From positions 1 to 16,319 of the forward strand of contig JBBSDV010000057.1 in NCBI GenBank assembly GCA_038240335.1: a stretch of DNA of 16,319 nt, read 5' to 3'. The notes under the pieces are model-generated. The model was not told where the DNA came from. It did not search any database and saw nothing but the letters and a program-made list of their open reading frames with translations. The position numbers were made by a program, and so were the translations under genes. Numbering within the stretch: the stretch's first letter is position 1; every line of letters starts with the position of its first letter. This DNA comes from JBBSDV01 sp038240335. GTDB lineage: Bacteria; Chloroflexota; Dehalococcoidia; DSTF01; JACRBR01. Positions 1 through 6,894 of the stretch are shown here, piece after piece.

Positions 1-2262
1 CATCACCAGCTTCACGTACGACTTCGTCTCGCCGAACTCCAGCTCTTCGACAAACAGATCCACGTCGTCGCCGCTCGCGTCGAGCGCGTTTGATGCCGTG
101 CCCGGGCCTCCGTTGTATGCCGCGAGCGCCTCGTACGGGTTTCCATCGAACGACTCGAGCTGCGATGCCAGGTAGTTCGCGCCGATGCGAAGATTCAGCT
201 TCGGCTGGAAGAGATCGCCGGCGACGAACCCTCCGACGCCGAGCTCGTCGGCAATCGTCGAACCGGTGCCCGGCACGACCTGCGTCAGGCCCAGCGCTCC
301 GGCGCCCGAGCCGGCATCGGCGTCGTACAGGCTCTCCTGCCGCACGAGCGCGAGCAGCAGCAGCGGCGGGACACCCTGCTCCTTCGCCGCATCGAACGCG
401 AGATCCCCGTACGCCATCGGATAGGCGACTCGGAGCAGGTCATCCGGCGAAATCGACTGTGGCGGCAGCGCGGCGATCAGCTTCGTCGCCGCCCGCGCTG
501 CCAGGCTGGCGTGGCCGGCCTCCTGCAGTCGTCGCGTCACGTGAAACAGCACGTCGACGTTGGCCGGGGCCGCCGCCGGGATGAGCGAACGGAACACCGC
601 CGTCGATTGGGAGCGCAATCCCACCACATCGAGCGAGTCCGCCATCGCCCAGCGAGGGTCGGCGTCGATGACAGCTTGTTGCGGCGCCGTCGTCGCTGGA
701 ATGCTGCCCGTGATGCCCGTCACGTACGCCGCGATCTTCGACCACTCCGGCGTATCGTCGGTGCGTGGCGACTTGCCGTCGTCGCCGATGTTCTTGCCGA
801 GGAGCACTTCGGCGCGCAACGCGTAGAAGTCACCGCGGGCAGCCGGATCGGCAGCGAGCTGCTCGAGCACCGGCCTTCCCAGTGGGTCGTTTGCGGCGAC
901 GAGCGCGCGTCCTTGCCAGAGGCGCGCGCGCAGCGCGTCACCACCCGTCGCCGAGGGCACGATCTGCGACCAGGTCGTAAACGCGCCGCCATAGTTCTTC
1001 GCTTTGTATCGCACGAGCCCGCGCCGGAACTCGGCGTCGCTGCGCCAGGTCGATTGCGGATAGCCGGCGACGAGCGTCTGGTACAGCGACGCCGCCTCGT
1101 CGAGCCGCCCAGCGCCCTCGAGCAGCCGCGCCCGCCACCACAGCGCATCGTCGGCGCGGCTCGATTGCGCGTCGAACTCGTACGCATGGCCATAGTCGAT
1201 GATGGCCGCCGGCTTGTCGCCAGCTCGTTCATCGAGCGCACCGAGGTAGTACGACGAGTCGGCGGGCGAATCGCCGGCCGCGACCGCCCGTAGGAACGCC
1301 GCGCGCGCGTCGTCGTTGCGGTGCGCAAGATAGTCGACCACGCCGCGGTCAAACTCGCCGACCGGCACCGCCGCAACGTTGAGCTGTTCGAGCAGGTCGA
1401 CAGCTGGCCCGCTGCCGGGAAAGCTCTTGACGACGAGCAGATAGTCATCGACCCAGGCGGGGTCGCCGAGGCGCTTCCGCACGGCGCCGGCCCGCGCGCT
1501 CGCGGAGGCGACATCGCCGCTCTCGGTCTTGGCGCGGTCGTACCAAACGAGCGCGGCCGGATCGTTGCGCCCCTGCTCGTACGCCCTGCCCATGCTCAGC
1601 GTGAACGACGCCGTGAACGACGGCAGCAGCGTCGTGTCCGCCAGCACTCCCGCGGCGGCTTGCTCCGCGTCGGGCGCGCGGCCGAGGCGAGCGAGCAGCT
1701 TCGCCCGCTCGATGCGCGCGAAGCCGAACAGCGGCCCGCCGGCGGCGATGTAGGCGTCATAGGCGGCAAGGGAGCCTGTCTCGTCACGGAGGTCGTCGAG
1801 CGTCGATGCGAGCATGTATTGCGCCTCGCTGCCGCCAGCGCTGTCTCCGGCAACGGCGAGATACGCCTCGAGCACCGGCTTCGCTTCGGCCGGCCGGCTC
1901 AGTCGGACAAGCAGCCGCGCCTGCGCGAGGCGCGCGTCCTGCTGCTGCTGACCCTTCTTCTGCACCGCGATCGCGCCGAAGACGCGCGCGGCGCCGGCGA
2001 AGTCGCCCTCGTAGCGGAGACGCTCGCCGAGCTTCGGATCGGCGGGCAGCGCGGTCGGCGTCGGCGATGGCGGGACCGCTGTCGGGCTAACGGGAGTGAG
2101 CGTCGGTGGCGGCGCCGTCGCGGCGATCGTAGCGGCGTCTCCCGTCGGTCTCGCTAGCGGCTTCTTCGAGCCGCTGCAGCCGGCAGCGAACGTCGCGAAT
2201 AGCGCGATCGACAGCACGACCAGGGCGACCTGCGAAACGGCGCGCGGATAAGGATCACGCAT
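1..2262 (-). CDS. Soluble lytic murein transglycosylase-like lipoprotein (SLT domain, C-terminus beyond window)
   Basis: The frame is open from the ATG at 2262 to the window edge (754 residues seen), so the 3' end is missing. Residues 1-29 form a lipoprotein signal peptide with a lipobox ending AAGC (Cys29). A Pro/Thr/Ala-rich linker follows to about residue 70. Residues 75-600 are alpha-helical and Ala/Leu/Asp-rich, with TPR-like features such as repeated short A-x-x-Y and L-x-x-G-R patterns. The C-terminal part is an SLT (GH23) domain: the catalytic Glu lies in RQES (E643), a GLTQ motif ends at Q661 and AYNGG spans 715-719. The architecture matches Slt70-like enzymes that cleave peptidoglycan to 1,6-anhydromuropeptides, here anchored outside the membrane. 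The start is fixed by the signal peptide; no strong SD precedes it. The SLT assignment is firm, while the exact subfamily and the TPR count are inferred. Confidence 0.9.
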   Translation of the reverse strand, partial: MRDPYPRAVSQVALVVLSIALFATFAAGCSGSKKPLARPTGDAATIAATAPPPTLTPVSPTAVPPSPTPTALPADPKLGERLRYEGDFAGAARVFGAIAVQKKGQQQQDARLAQARLLVRLSRPAEAKPVLEAYLAVAGDSAGGSEAQYMLASTLDDLRDETGSLAAYDAYIAAGGPLFGFARIERAKLLARLGRAPDAEQAAAGVLADTTLLPSFTASFTLSMGRAYEQGRNDPAALVWYDRAKTESGDVASASARAGAVRKRLGDPAWVDDYLLVVKSFPGSGPAVDLLEQLNVAAVPVGEFDRGVVDYLAHRNDDARAAFLRAVAAGDSPADSSYYLGALDERAGDKPAAIIDYGHAYEFDAQSSRADDALWWRARLLEGAGRLDEAASLYQTLVAGYPQSTWRSDAEFRRGLVRYKAKNYGGAFTTWSQIVPSATGGDALRARLWQGRALVAANDPLGRPVLEQLAADPAARGDFYALRAEVLLGKNIGDDGKSPRTDDTPEWSKIAAYVTGITGSIPATTAPQQAVIDADPRWAMADSLDVVGLRSQSTAVFRSLIPAAAPANVDVLFHVTRRLQEAGHASLAARAATKLIAALPPQSISPDDLLRVAYPMAYGDLAFDAAKEQGVPPLLLLALVRQESLYDADAGSGAGALGLTQVVPGTGSTIADELGVGGFVAGDLFQPKLNLRIGANYLASQLESFDGNPYEALAAYNGGPGTASNALDASGDDVDLFVEELEFGETKSYVKLVM

Positions 2263-2321
2263 GGGCGATCAGCGGGTGGACGCTGCCTGCCGCATCCGGG
2301 CCTGAAGGGAGGATGTTCGTT

Positions 2322-2350
2322 TTGACAGGGTTCGGAGTCGAATGTTACCT
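2322..2350 (+). promoter_or_regulatory. Candidate promoter for the 160-aa gene
   Basis: A perfect -35 TTGACA (2322-2327) is followed after 17 nt by a weak -10, TTACCT (2345-2350), with TG just upstream. Transcription would start near 2357, about 28 nt before the ATG at 2385. The longer open frame beginning at 2313 would overlap this promoter, so it supports the downstream start. The -10 match is poor. Confidence 0.4.
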
Positions 2351-2384
2351 TCAAAAACGGCGGCCTCACAACTCTGGTTGGGTA

Positions 2385-2867
2385 ATGAACCTCTTTCGAC
2401 TGACCATCATCGACGCGGCCGGAGGCGTCAGCTTTGTCGCCCACGGCGAGGCGCTGCCCGCGCTGTTGCGCTCGTGCACCGCCGATCCAGGGACGCTGAC
2501 GGACCTGCTTGCCGGCGCCGCGCCGTACTATGCCGGCCTCGGCGAGCATGTGGCGAACGGCCTGGCGATGTTCGACGAGCGCAACGTGCCGGGGAACTAC
2601 GCCGCCGTCCATGCGGCCCTCGCGCAGGCGCGCCCCGACGAGTCACCGCTCTTTCGCGTCGTCGACGAAGTGACACGCGAGGCAAGCCTGCGCCCCGTGC
2701 AGGCGGGTGGCGTCGTCTTCAACCTCATCGACAAGCGAATCATCACGCTACAGAACGGCTACCAGGCGATCACCCGCAACGGCCGCGGCGAGATCTTCGA
2801 CGGCCAGCGGATGACCGGCAACACGTTCATCTACCGGCTGCCGAAGCGGTGGGCCTTAGTGCCGTAG
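2385..2867 (+). CDS. Hypothetical protein, 160 aa
   Basis: I do not recognise the family. The chosen start (MNLFRLTI) lies downstream of a TTGACA promoter; the same frame opens at 2313 but those 24 extra residues look unlike coding sequence. The protein has no signal peptide, membrane segment or Cys pair, so it is probably cytoplasmic. The N-terminal two thirds look helical and acidic (about residues 20-100). The C-terminal 50 residues alternate hydrophobic and polar residues (VVFNLIDKRIITLQ, then YRLPKRWALVP), suggesting a small beta-rich module. It is transcribed divergently from the transglycosylase gene and stands alone. Codon use resembles the neighbours, and third positions are G/C-rich, supporting real coding. 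Confidence 0.65.
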   Translation: MNLFRLTIIDAAGGVSFVAHGEALPALLRSCTADPGTLTDLLAGAAPYYAGLGEHVANGLAMFDERNVPGNYAAVHAALAQARPDESPLFRVVDEVTREASLRPVQAGGVVFNLIDKRIITLQNGYQAITRNGRGEIFDGQRMTGNTFIYRLPKRWALVP

Positions 2868-2989
2868 GCGAATTCGCCGTAGACAGTCGTCGTTCGTCGG
2901 AGCACGCTTCGAGGCTGTATCGGCGGTTCTCCATGTTGGTAATCGTCGACGTCGGCGCAATTCAATTCTCGCAACGAGCCTTGGTGCCC

Positions 2990-3270
2990 GTCACGGAGCG
3001 CGCCAGCGAAAGGTCTCGATCGGCCGACCCAGAATGTCCGCCTCCTCCGCCCCACCGGTTAGCAAGCAGCGAAGCATGATCCCTGTGACCCAGAGCGCCA
3101 GCGAAGGGTCTTCTTCGACCGCCCCCGAATGTCCGCCTCGCCGCCGTCCATCGGCTAGCAAGCAGCGAACCACCGTCCTTGTCACCCAGAGCGCCATCGA
3201 AGGGTCTTCTTCGACCCCCCCGAATGCCCCGCCCTCGCCGCCGTCACAGGCTAGCACCGTCAAGCGCACC
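2990..3270 (+). repeat. Three tandem 95-96 bp degenerate repeats
   Basis: Unit starts are at 2990 (GTCAC), 3085 (GTGAC) and 3181 (GTCAC), so the periods are 95 and 96 bp. Each unit has the same order: GTSAC..GAGCGCC, then TCGAAGGGTCT (variants), then GAATGTCCGCC (GAATGCCCC in unit 3), then GGYTAGCA. Units 2 and 3 are closest to each other, and unit 3 is decayed at its end. Because 96 is a multiple of 3, both strands show periodic spurious open frames. No RBS or plausible protein accompanies them, so I treat the block as non-coding. The CCCAGAGCGCCAGCGAAGGG core resembles interspersed bacterial repeats of the type CCCTGAGCGNAGCGAAGGGT known from memory. The rest of 2868-3303 shows nothing I can name. 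Confidence 0.8.
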
Positions 3271-3303
3271 TTCGCGCCCTTCGCGTCTTCGCCGTGAAAC
3301 CCC

Positions 3304-3615
3304 CTACTCGTCAATCTCCCGAAAATAACAACTCTTCGCACCCGTGTGACACACCGCGTCGCCAACCATCTTCACCCGAATCAACAGCGAGTTGAGCTCG
3401 CAGTCCGCCTTCATCGAGCGCACCTCGAGGAAGTCGCCGCTCGTCGCCCCCTTGTGCCAGATCTCCTTCCGGCTCCGGCTCCAGAACACGACCTGGCCCT
3501 TCTGCTTCGTCATCTCGAACGTCTCGGGCGTCATATAGCCCAGCATCAGCATCGCGTCCGTCTCGTCGTCCTGAATCACGGCCGGGATCAGGCCCTGTGG
3601 GTTGAAATTCAGCAT
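3304..3615 (-). CDS. hisI: Phosphoribosyl-AMP cyclohydrolase
   Basis: HisI opens the purine ring of phosphoribosyl-AMP to give ProFAR, the third step of histidine synthesis, in the cytoplasm. The protein is 103 aa, normal for a monofunctional HisI without the HisE domain. Family signatures are clear: MLGYM (24-28), VVFWSRSRKEIWHKG (42-56), a Cys-containing metal site around 71-75, CHTG (89-92) and SCYF (95-98). The three Cys expected to bind zinc are present (C72, C89, C96). The usual Asp-x-Asp-x-Asp Mg2+ site reads D71-C-E73-L-N75, a noticeable variant. An AAGGAG lies 12 nt before the ATG, and an in-frame stop just upstream fixes this start. It lies 131 nt downstream of hisF on the same strand. 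Confidence 0.95.
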   Translation of the reverse strand: MLNFNPQGLIPAVIQDDETDAMLMLGYMTPETFEMTKQKGQVVFWSRSRKEIWHKGATSGDFLEVRSMKADCELNSLLIRVKMVGDAVCHTGAKSCYFREIDE

Positions 3616-3746
3616 CGCTGCCTATGTCTCCTTTTGACTCGCATCGCGCGTTCTCGCCCCGCGAGCCCGCGATCGCGCACCCCTCGCTCGGTCCGGCCGA
3701 CGCGCCTGTTGGGTCTGAGAGCTGCTGTGGTGATTCGGCGACAGGG

Positions 3747-4505
3747 CTACATTCGAACCGGCACGCCCTGCGCCTGCATATGCCGCTTCGTCGCCCCGAT
3801 CGAATATTCACCGAAGTGAAAAATGCTGGCCGCGAGCACCGCGTCGGCCTTGCCCTCGATGACCGCATCGACCATGTGCTGGGGACTGCCGCAGCCGCCG
3901 CTCGCGATCACCGGCACCTCGACGGCCTCGCTGATCGCCCGCGTCAGAGGCAGATCATAGCCGTCCTTGTGGCCGTCCGCGTCCATGCTGGTCAGCAACA
4001 ACTCCCCCGCGCCCAGCGCGACCACCTGCTTCGCCCATTCGACGGCATCGAGCCCTGTCGCCCGCCGACCGCCGTGCGTGAACACCTCCCACTTGCCGCG
4101 GCCAACGCTCTTCGCATCGATCGCGACGACGATGCACTGCGCCCCGAAACGCTGCGAGCAAACACCCACGAGCTTCGGATCGGCGACCGCAGCGCTGTTG
4201 AGCGAGACCTTATCGGCGCCGAGTTCGAGCATCACCCGCACGTCGAGGTCGCTCCGAACGCCGCCGCCGACGGTAAACGGGATGAAGACCTCGTCCGCAG
4301 TGCGCGCCACCATGTCATAGGTCGTCGAGCGGTTGTCGCTCGATGCCGTGATATCCAGAAACACGAGCTCGTCGGCACCCTCCGCGTCGTAGAGCTTCGC
4401 GAGCGCGACAGGATCGCCCGCATCCCGCAACTCGACAAACGAGATGCCCTTAACGACGCGCCCGTTGTCAACGTCGAAGCACGGAATAATCCGCTTGGTC
4501 AGCAT
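3747..4505 (-). CDS. hisF: Imidazole glycerol phosphate synthase cyclase subunit
   Basis: HisF is the (beta/alpha)8-barrel cyclase that, with the glutaminase HisH, converts PRFAR and ammonia into imidazole glycerol phosphate and AICAR. The protein is 252 aa, the family length, when started at MLTKRIIPCFDVD; an extra in-frame ATG at 4523 adds only six residues. The two catalytic aspartates are at the canonical positions D11 (PCFDVD) and D130 (VVAIDAK). The phosphate-binding loops TVGGGVR (78-84) and ASGGCGS (201-207) and the LTSMDADG motif (171-178) are intact. hisH is not in the window, so the his genes are probably dispersed. No SD precedes the start; a TACCAT 8 nt upstream may be a -10 box. 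Confidence 0.96.
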   Translation of the reverse strand: MLTKRIIPCFDVDNGRVVKGISFVELRDAGDPVALAKLYDAEGADELVFLDITASSDNRSTTYDMVARTADEVFIPFTVGGGVRSDLDVRVMLELGADKVSLNSAAVADPKLVGVCSQRFGAQCIVVAIDAKSVGRGKWEVFTHGGRRATGLDAVEWAKQVVALGAGELLLTSMDADGHKDGYDLPLTRAISEAVEVPVIASGGCGSPQHMVDAVIEGKADAVLAASIFHFGEYSIGATKRHMQAQGVPVRM

Positions 4506-4562
4506 GGTGCTGCATGGTAACACGGCCCGCTAAGCGGGAAGCCGGACGCGAGAAACAAAAGC

Positions 4563-4608
4563 GAGTGCGGAGAGCGCAGCGGCTCTGCGGGCCCCGCCGT
4601 GGACGGGG
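4563..4608. repeat. Hairpin module, copy 1
   Basis: GAGTGCGGAGAGCGCAGCGG (4563-4582) runs into CTCTGCGGG, with an AGAGC/GCTCT stem around GCAGCG. It is followed directly by a second hairpin, CCCCG (4592-4596) paired with CGGGG (4604-4608). The same arrangement occurs 100 bp downstream. The module lies in the gap upstream of hisF and has no T-tract, so it is not a classical terminator. Confidence 0.5.
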
Positions 4609-4619
4609 AGCGTACACGA

Positions 4620-4639
4620 GTTCGGGGGTGCCCCCGAAC
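4620..4639. repeat. Strong inverted repeat (8-bp stem)
   Basis: GTTCGGGG (4620-4627) pairs perfectly with CCCCGAAC (4632-4639) around a GTGC loop. It sits between the two copies of the hairpin module. No T-run follows on either strand, so the role is unknown; a structural or insulating element is possible. Confidence 0.6.
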
Positions 4640-4662
4640 ATTCGCGCCGCCAGTCAAGCCGG

Positions 4663-4714
4663 GAGTGTAGAGCGCGCAGCGCACTCTGCGGGGGTCTGGG
4701 GTTCCCCCAGGACC
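4663..4714. repeat. Hairpin module, copy 2
   Basis: GAGTGTAGAGCGCGCAGCGC (4663-4682) runs into ACTCTGCGGG; GAGTG pairs with CACTC and encloses a GCGC/GCGC stem. It is followed by CTGGGG (4696-4701) pairing with CCCCAG (4705-4710), extended past a bulge by GGT/ACC. It parallels copy 1 at 4563-4608 with different bases in the stems. The rest of 4506-4960 shows only spurious Arg/Pro-rich open frames. Confidence 0.5.
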
Positions 4715-4969
4715 TTCTTCCTCCGCCTCACAACTGTTCCGAGTACGCGAGAGCGGACACGGCGAATGATGCGAAGAAGTCGAATAACGCGGAGGCCGAC
4801 TCGTCACGAAACCTGACGAACCGTTACGACGCCTCATGCCGCCACCCGGTCGGAGTTCGTCGCATGCCCGTGCAATGCTGTACCGACGCCGCCCTTGGAT
4901 CGCCACAGTCGTAGCCATGCATCGACTCAATCTAGGCGACATGCGGATTCGCGCCGCCGAACGGGCAAG

Positions 4970-4989
4970 AGTGCCAAACGATTACATAA
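4970..4989. repeat. 20-bp direct repeat, copy 1
   Basis: AGTGCCAAACGATTACATAA differs by one base from the copy at 5075-5094. Weaker similarity extends upstream (CGAACGGGCAAG versus CGGAAGGCCAAA). Read on the minus strand, TGTAATCGTTT resembles a LacI-family operator half. It lies between pstB and hisF, about 465 nt upstream of hisF. Confidence 0.6.
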
Positions 4990-5074
4990 GAAACTCGGCT
5001 GCCTCGCTCGTTCGACTTCCAAGGCGCCGCGGCGGGGACGGCGAGTTCCGAACAGCGATCGCCGGAAGGCCAAA

Positions 5075-5094
5075 AGTGCTAAACGATTACATAA
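5075..5094. repeat. 20-bp direct repeat, copy 2
   Basis: AGTGCTAAACGATTACATAA is the second copy, exactly 105 bp from the first and about 100 nt beyond the pstB stop. These AT-rich boxes stand out in a GC-rich background. No convincing gene lies in 4506-5194. Confidence 0.6.
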
Positions 5095-5194
5095 CGATAC
5101 AAGCCCGCTCGCGCCCGCTTTCGACCGTCGTCGCGAACCGAGAATGATGGCTCAGCCGCCACCAACGGAAGCAGCGGTCAGCGACAAGCTGCCA

Positions 5195-6016
5195 TCAGCC
5201 GAACCGGCCCGTCACGTACGCCTCCGTGCGCTCGTCGCTCGGCCGTGTGAAGATGGCGTTCGAGTCGGCGAATTCGACCAGCCGCCCCTGCCTGTCCTCC
5301 CCCGCCAGCATGAACGCGGTGAAGTCAGAGGCGCGCGCCGCCTGCTGCATGTTGTGCGTGACGATGACGATTGTGTACTCCCGCGCCAGTTCCCGCATCA
5401 AGTCTTCGATGACCAGCGTGGCGATCGGATCAAGCGCGCTGCACGGCTCGTCCATCAAGAGCACCTCCGGCCGCACCGCGATGCACCGCGCGATGCACAG
5501 CCGCTGTTGCTGGCCGCCGGAGAGCGCGATCGCCGGCGTGTTCAGCTTGTCGCGCACCTCCTGCCACAATCCCGCCTTTCGCAGCGCCCACTCGATCAGC
5601 GCCTCGAGCTCGCTGCCCCGGTGGCCGATCAGCTTGGCGCCCGCCGCAACATTGCCCTTGATCGAAAGCGTCGGGAACGGATTCGGCCGCTGGAAGACCA
5701 TGCCGACCCGCTGCCGGATCTCCGACGCATCGATATCGCGGCCGTAAATGTCCTCGCCGTCGAGCAGCACGCGCCCCTCGACGCGCGCGTCGCGGACAAC
5801 CTCGTGCATCCGGTTCAGGCAACGCAGCAGCGTCGACTTGCCGCACCCCGACGGCCCGATGATCGCCGTCACCTTGTGCGTCGCTACCCGCAGGTTCACA
5901 TCGGCGATCGCGATCTTCGCGCCGTACCGCGCCGTCAGCCCTTCCGCGACAATCATCGCCTCAGGGATCTCCGCGCCGGTCTGCGATGCCGGCGCTCGCG
6001 GCTGCGGTGCGTTCAT
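5195..6016 (-). CDS. pstB: Phosphate ABC transporter ATP-binding protein
   Basis: PstB is the cytoplasmic ATPase that powers phosphate import through PstC and PstA. The protein is 273 aa with all ABC motifs: Walker A GPSGCGKST (54-62), Q-loop Q109 in VFQRPNPFP, signature LSGGQQQR (165-172), Walker B VLLMDEP (185-191) with catalytic E190, and switch H221. QRPNPFP is typical of PstB. The ATG overlaps the pstA stop as ATGA (6013-6016), implying translational coupling; upstream in-frame codons to 6097 lie inside pstA and are not needed. It is the last gene of the operon. No phoU follows, which is unusual though not rare. Confidence 0.97.
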   Translation of the reverse strand: MNAPQPRAPASQTGAEIPEAMIVAEGLTARYGAKIAIADVNLRVATHKVTAIIGPSGCGKSTLLRCLNRMHEVVRDARVEGRVLLDGEDIYGRDIDASEIRQRVGMVFQRPNPFPTLSIKGNVAAGAKLIGHRGSELEALIEWALRKAGLWQEVRDKLNTPAIALSGGQQQRLCIARCIAVRPEVLLMDEPCSALDPIATLVIEDLMRELAREYTIVIVTHNMQQAARASDFTAFMLAGEDRQGRLVEFADSNAIFTRPSDERTEAYVTGRFG

Positions 6017-6894
6017 CGCGCCCGCCGCGACAGCGCCAGCCGGCCGCCGATGCTCAGCAGCAAGACCATCGCAACGAGCACGAGCGAGCCCGCCCATGCC
6101 TGCTCATGCTGATACGCGAAAGGACCCGTCGCATAGGTAAAGACGCGCAGAGGAAGGGCATCGATCGGCCGGAAGACGCTCGTGCTATAGAAGTTATTGC
6201 CAAGCGCCGTGAACAGCAGCGGCGCTGCCTCGCCCGCGACGCGCGCCGCCGCCAGCACGACGCCCGTCATGATGCCGCCCGACGCCGCCGGCAACACAAC
6301 GCTGATGATCGTCCGCCATTTCGGCACGCCGAGCGCGTACGCCGCCTCCCGCGTGATCTGCGGCACGAGGAGCAGCATCTCTTCCGTTACGCGGCTGACG
6401 ATCGGCAGCATGATCAACGCCAGTCCGACGCCGCCCGCGAAGGCGCTGAACTTGCCCATCCGCAGGACGATGGCCGTGTACACAAAGATGCCGATCGTGA
6501 TCGACGGCACGCCGGCGAGCACGTCGACGACGAACCGCACGACAAATCCGAACCGGTTCCGCCCGTACTCGGCCAGGAAGATACCCGTCGCGATCGCCGC
6601 TGGCAGCCCCATCAGCAGCGCCAGGCCAAGCAGCACGAATGTGCCGACAATCGAGCTTTTGATCCCGCCGCCCGCGACCCCCGTCGGTCCCGGATTCTTG
6701 ACAAAGAGATCGAGATTGAGCGCCGGCAGCCCCTTGACGAGCAGAAACAGCAGTATGGCCAGAAGCGGCACGATCACGCCGATGCCGGCTGCGACGATCG
6801 CCGACGTCGCGATCGCGTTCGTAACGCGCCGCTGCCGCCGATTCTTGCCGGGACGCCTCGGCGGCGCTGCCGGCGACGGCGCAGACGCAATCAC
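6013..6894 (-). CDS. pstA: Phosphate ABC transporter permease PstA
   Basis: PstA is one of the two membrane channel subunits of the Pst system. I start it at GTG 6894, which overlaps the pstC stop as GTGA, giving 293 aa, the usual length. The same frame stays open to 7710, but that part is antisense-frame noise inside pstC. A basic N-terminal tail (residues 1-24) precedes TM1 (about 30-53). Further membrane segments lie near 82-108, 120-143, 151-168, 205-230 and 267-285. The EAA cytoplasmic loop, which docks on the ATPase, is at 183-202 (EAAYALGVPKWRTIISVVLP). Both ends overlap neighbours by 4 nt, so pstC-pstA-pstB are translated as a coupled unit. Confidence 0.96.
   Translation of the reverse strand: MIASAPSPAAPPRRPGKNRRQRRVTNAIATSAIVAAGIGVIVPLLAILLFLLVKGLPALNLDLFVKNPGPTGVAGGGIKSSIVGTFVLLGLALLMGLPAAIATGIFLAEYGRNRFGFVVRFVVDVLAGVPSITIGIFVYTAIVLRMGKFSAFAGGVGLALIMLPIVSRVTEEMLLLVPQITREAAYALGVPKWRTIISVVLPAASGGIMTGVVLAAARVAGEAAPLLFTALGNNFYSTSVFRPIDALPLRVFTYATGPFAYQHEQAWAGSLVLVAMVLLLSIGGRLALSRRAR

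Noticed and set aside
2867..2878. GGCGAATTCGCC palindrome after the 160-aa gene as a terminator
   Set aside because: Perfect palindrome without loop or T-run.
2991..3365. Minus-strand 124-aa open frame and plus-strand 87-aa frame across the tandem repeats
   Set aside because: Their peptides repeat only because the unit length is near a multiple of three; no RBS, and the minus frame runs into hisI.
3747..3790. GGTTCGAAT resembling a tRNA T-arm near the hisF 3' end
   Set aside because: It encodes the hisF C-terminus and no acceptor, D or anticodon stems can be built around it.
4960..4989. TGGCAC..TTGC on the minus strand as a sigma-54 promoter
   Set aside because: Spacing is 2 nt instead of about 5, and the second copy lacks the motif.
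4969..5082. GAGTGCCAA and AAGTGCTAA as CIRCE (HrcA) half-sites
   Set aside because: No matching TTAGCACTC arm lies 9 nt upstream of either.
4836..5147. 103-aa frame containing the duplicated VPNDYI/VLNDYI peptide
   Set aside because: The repeat is at DNA level (105 bp, a multiple of three), conserved in all frames, and the rest is Arg-rich shadow sequence.
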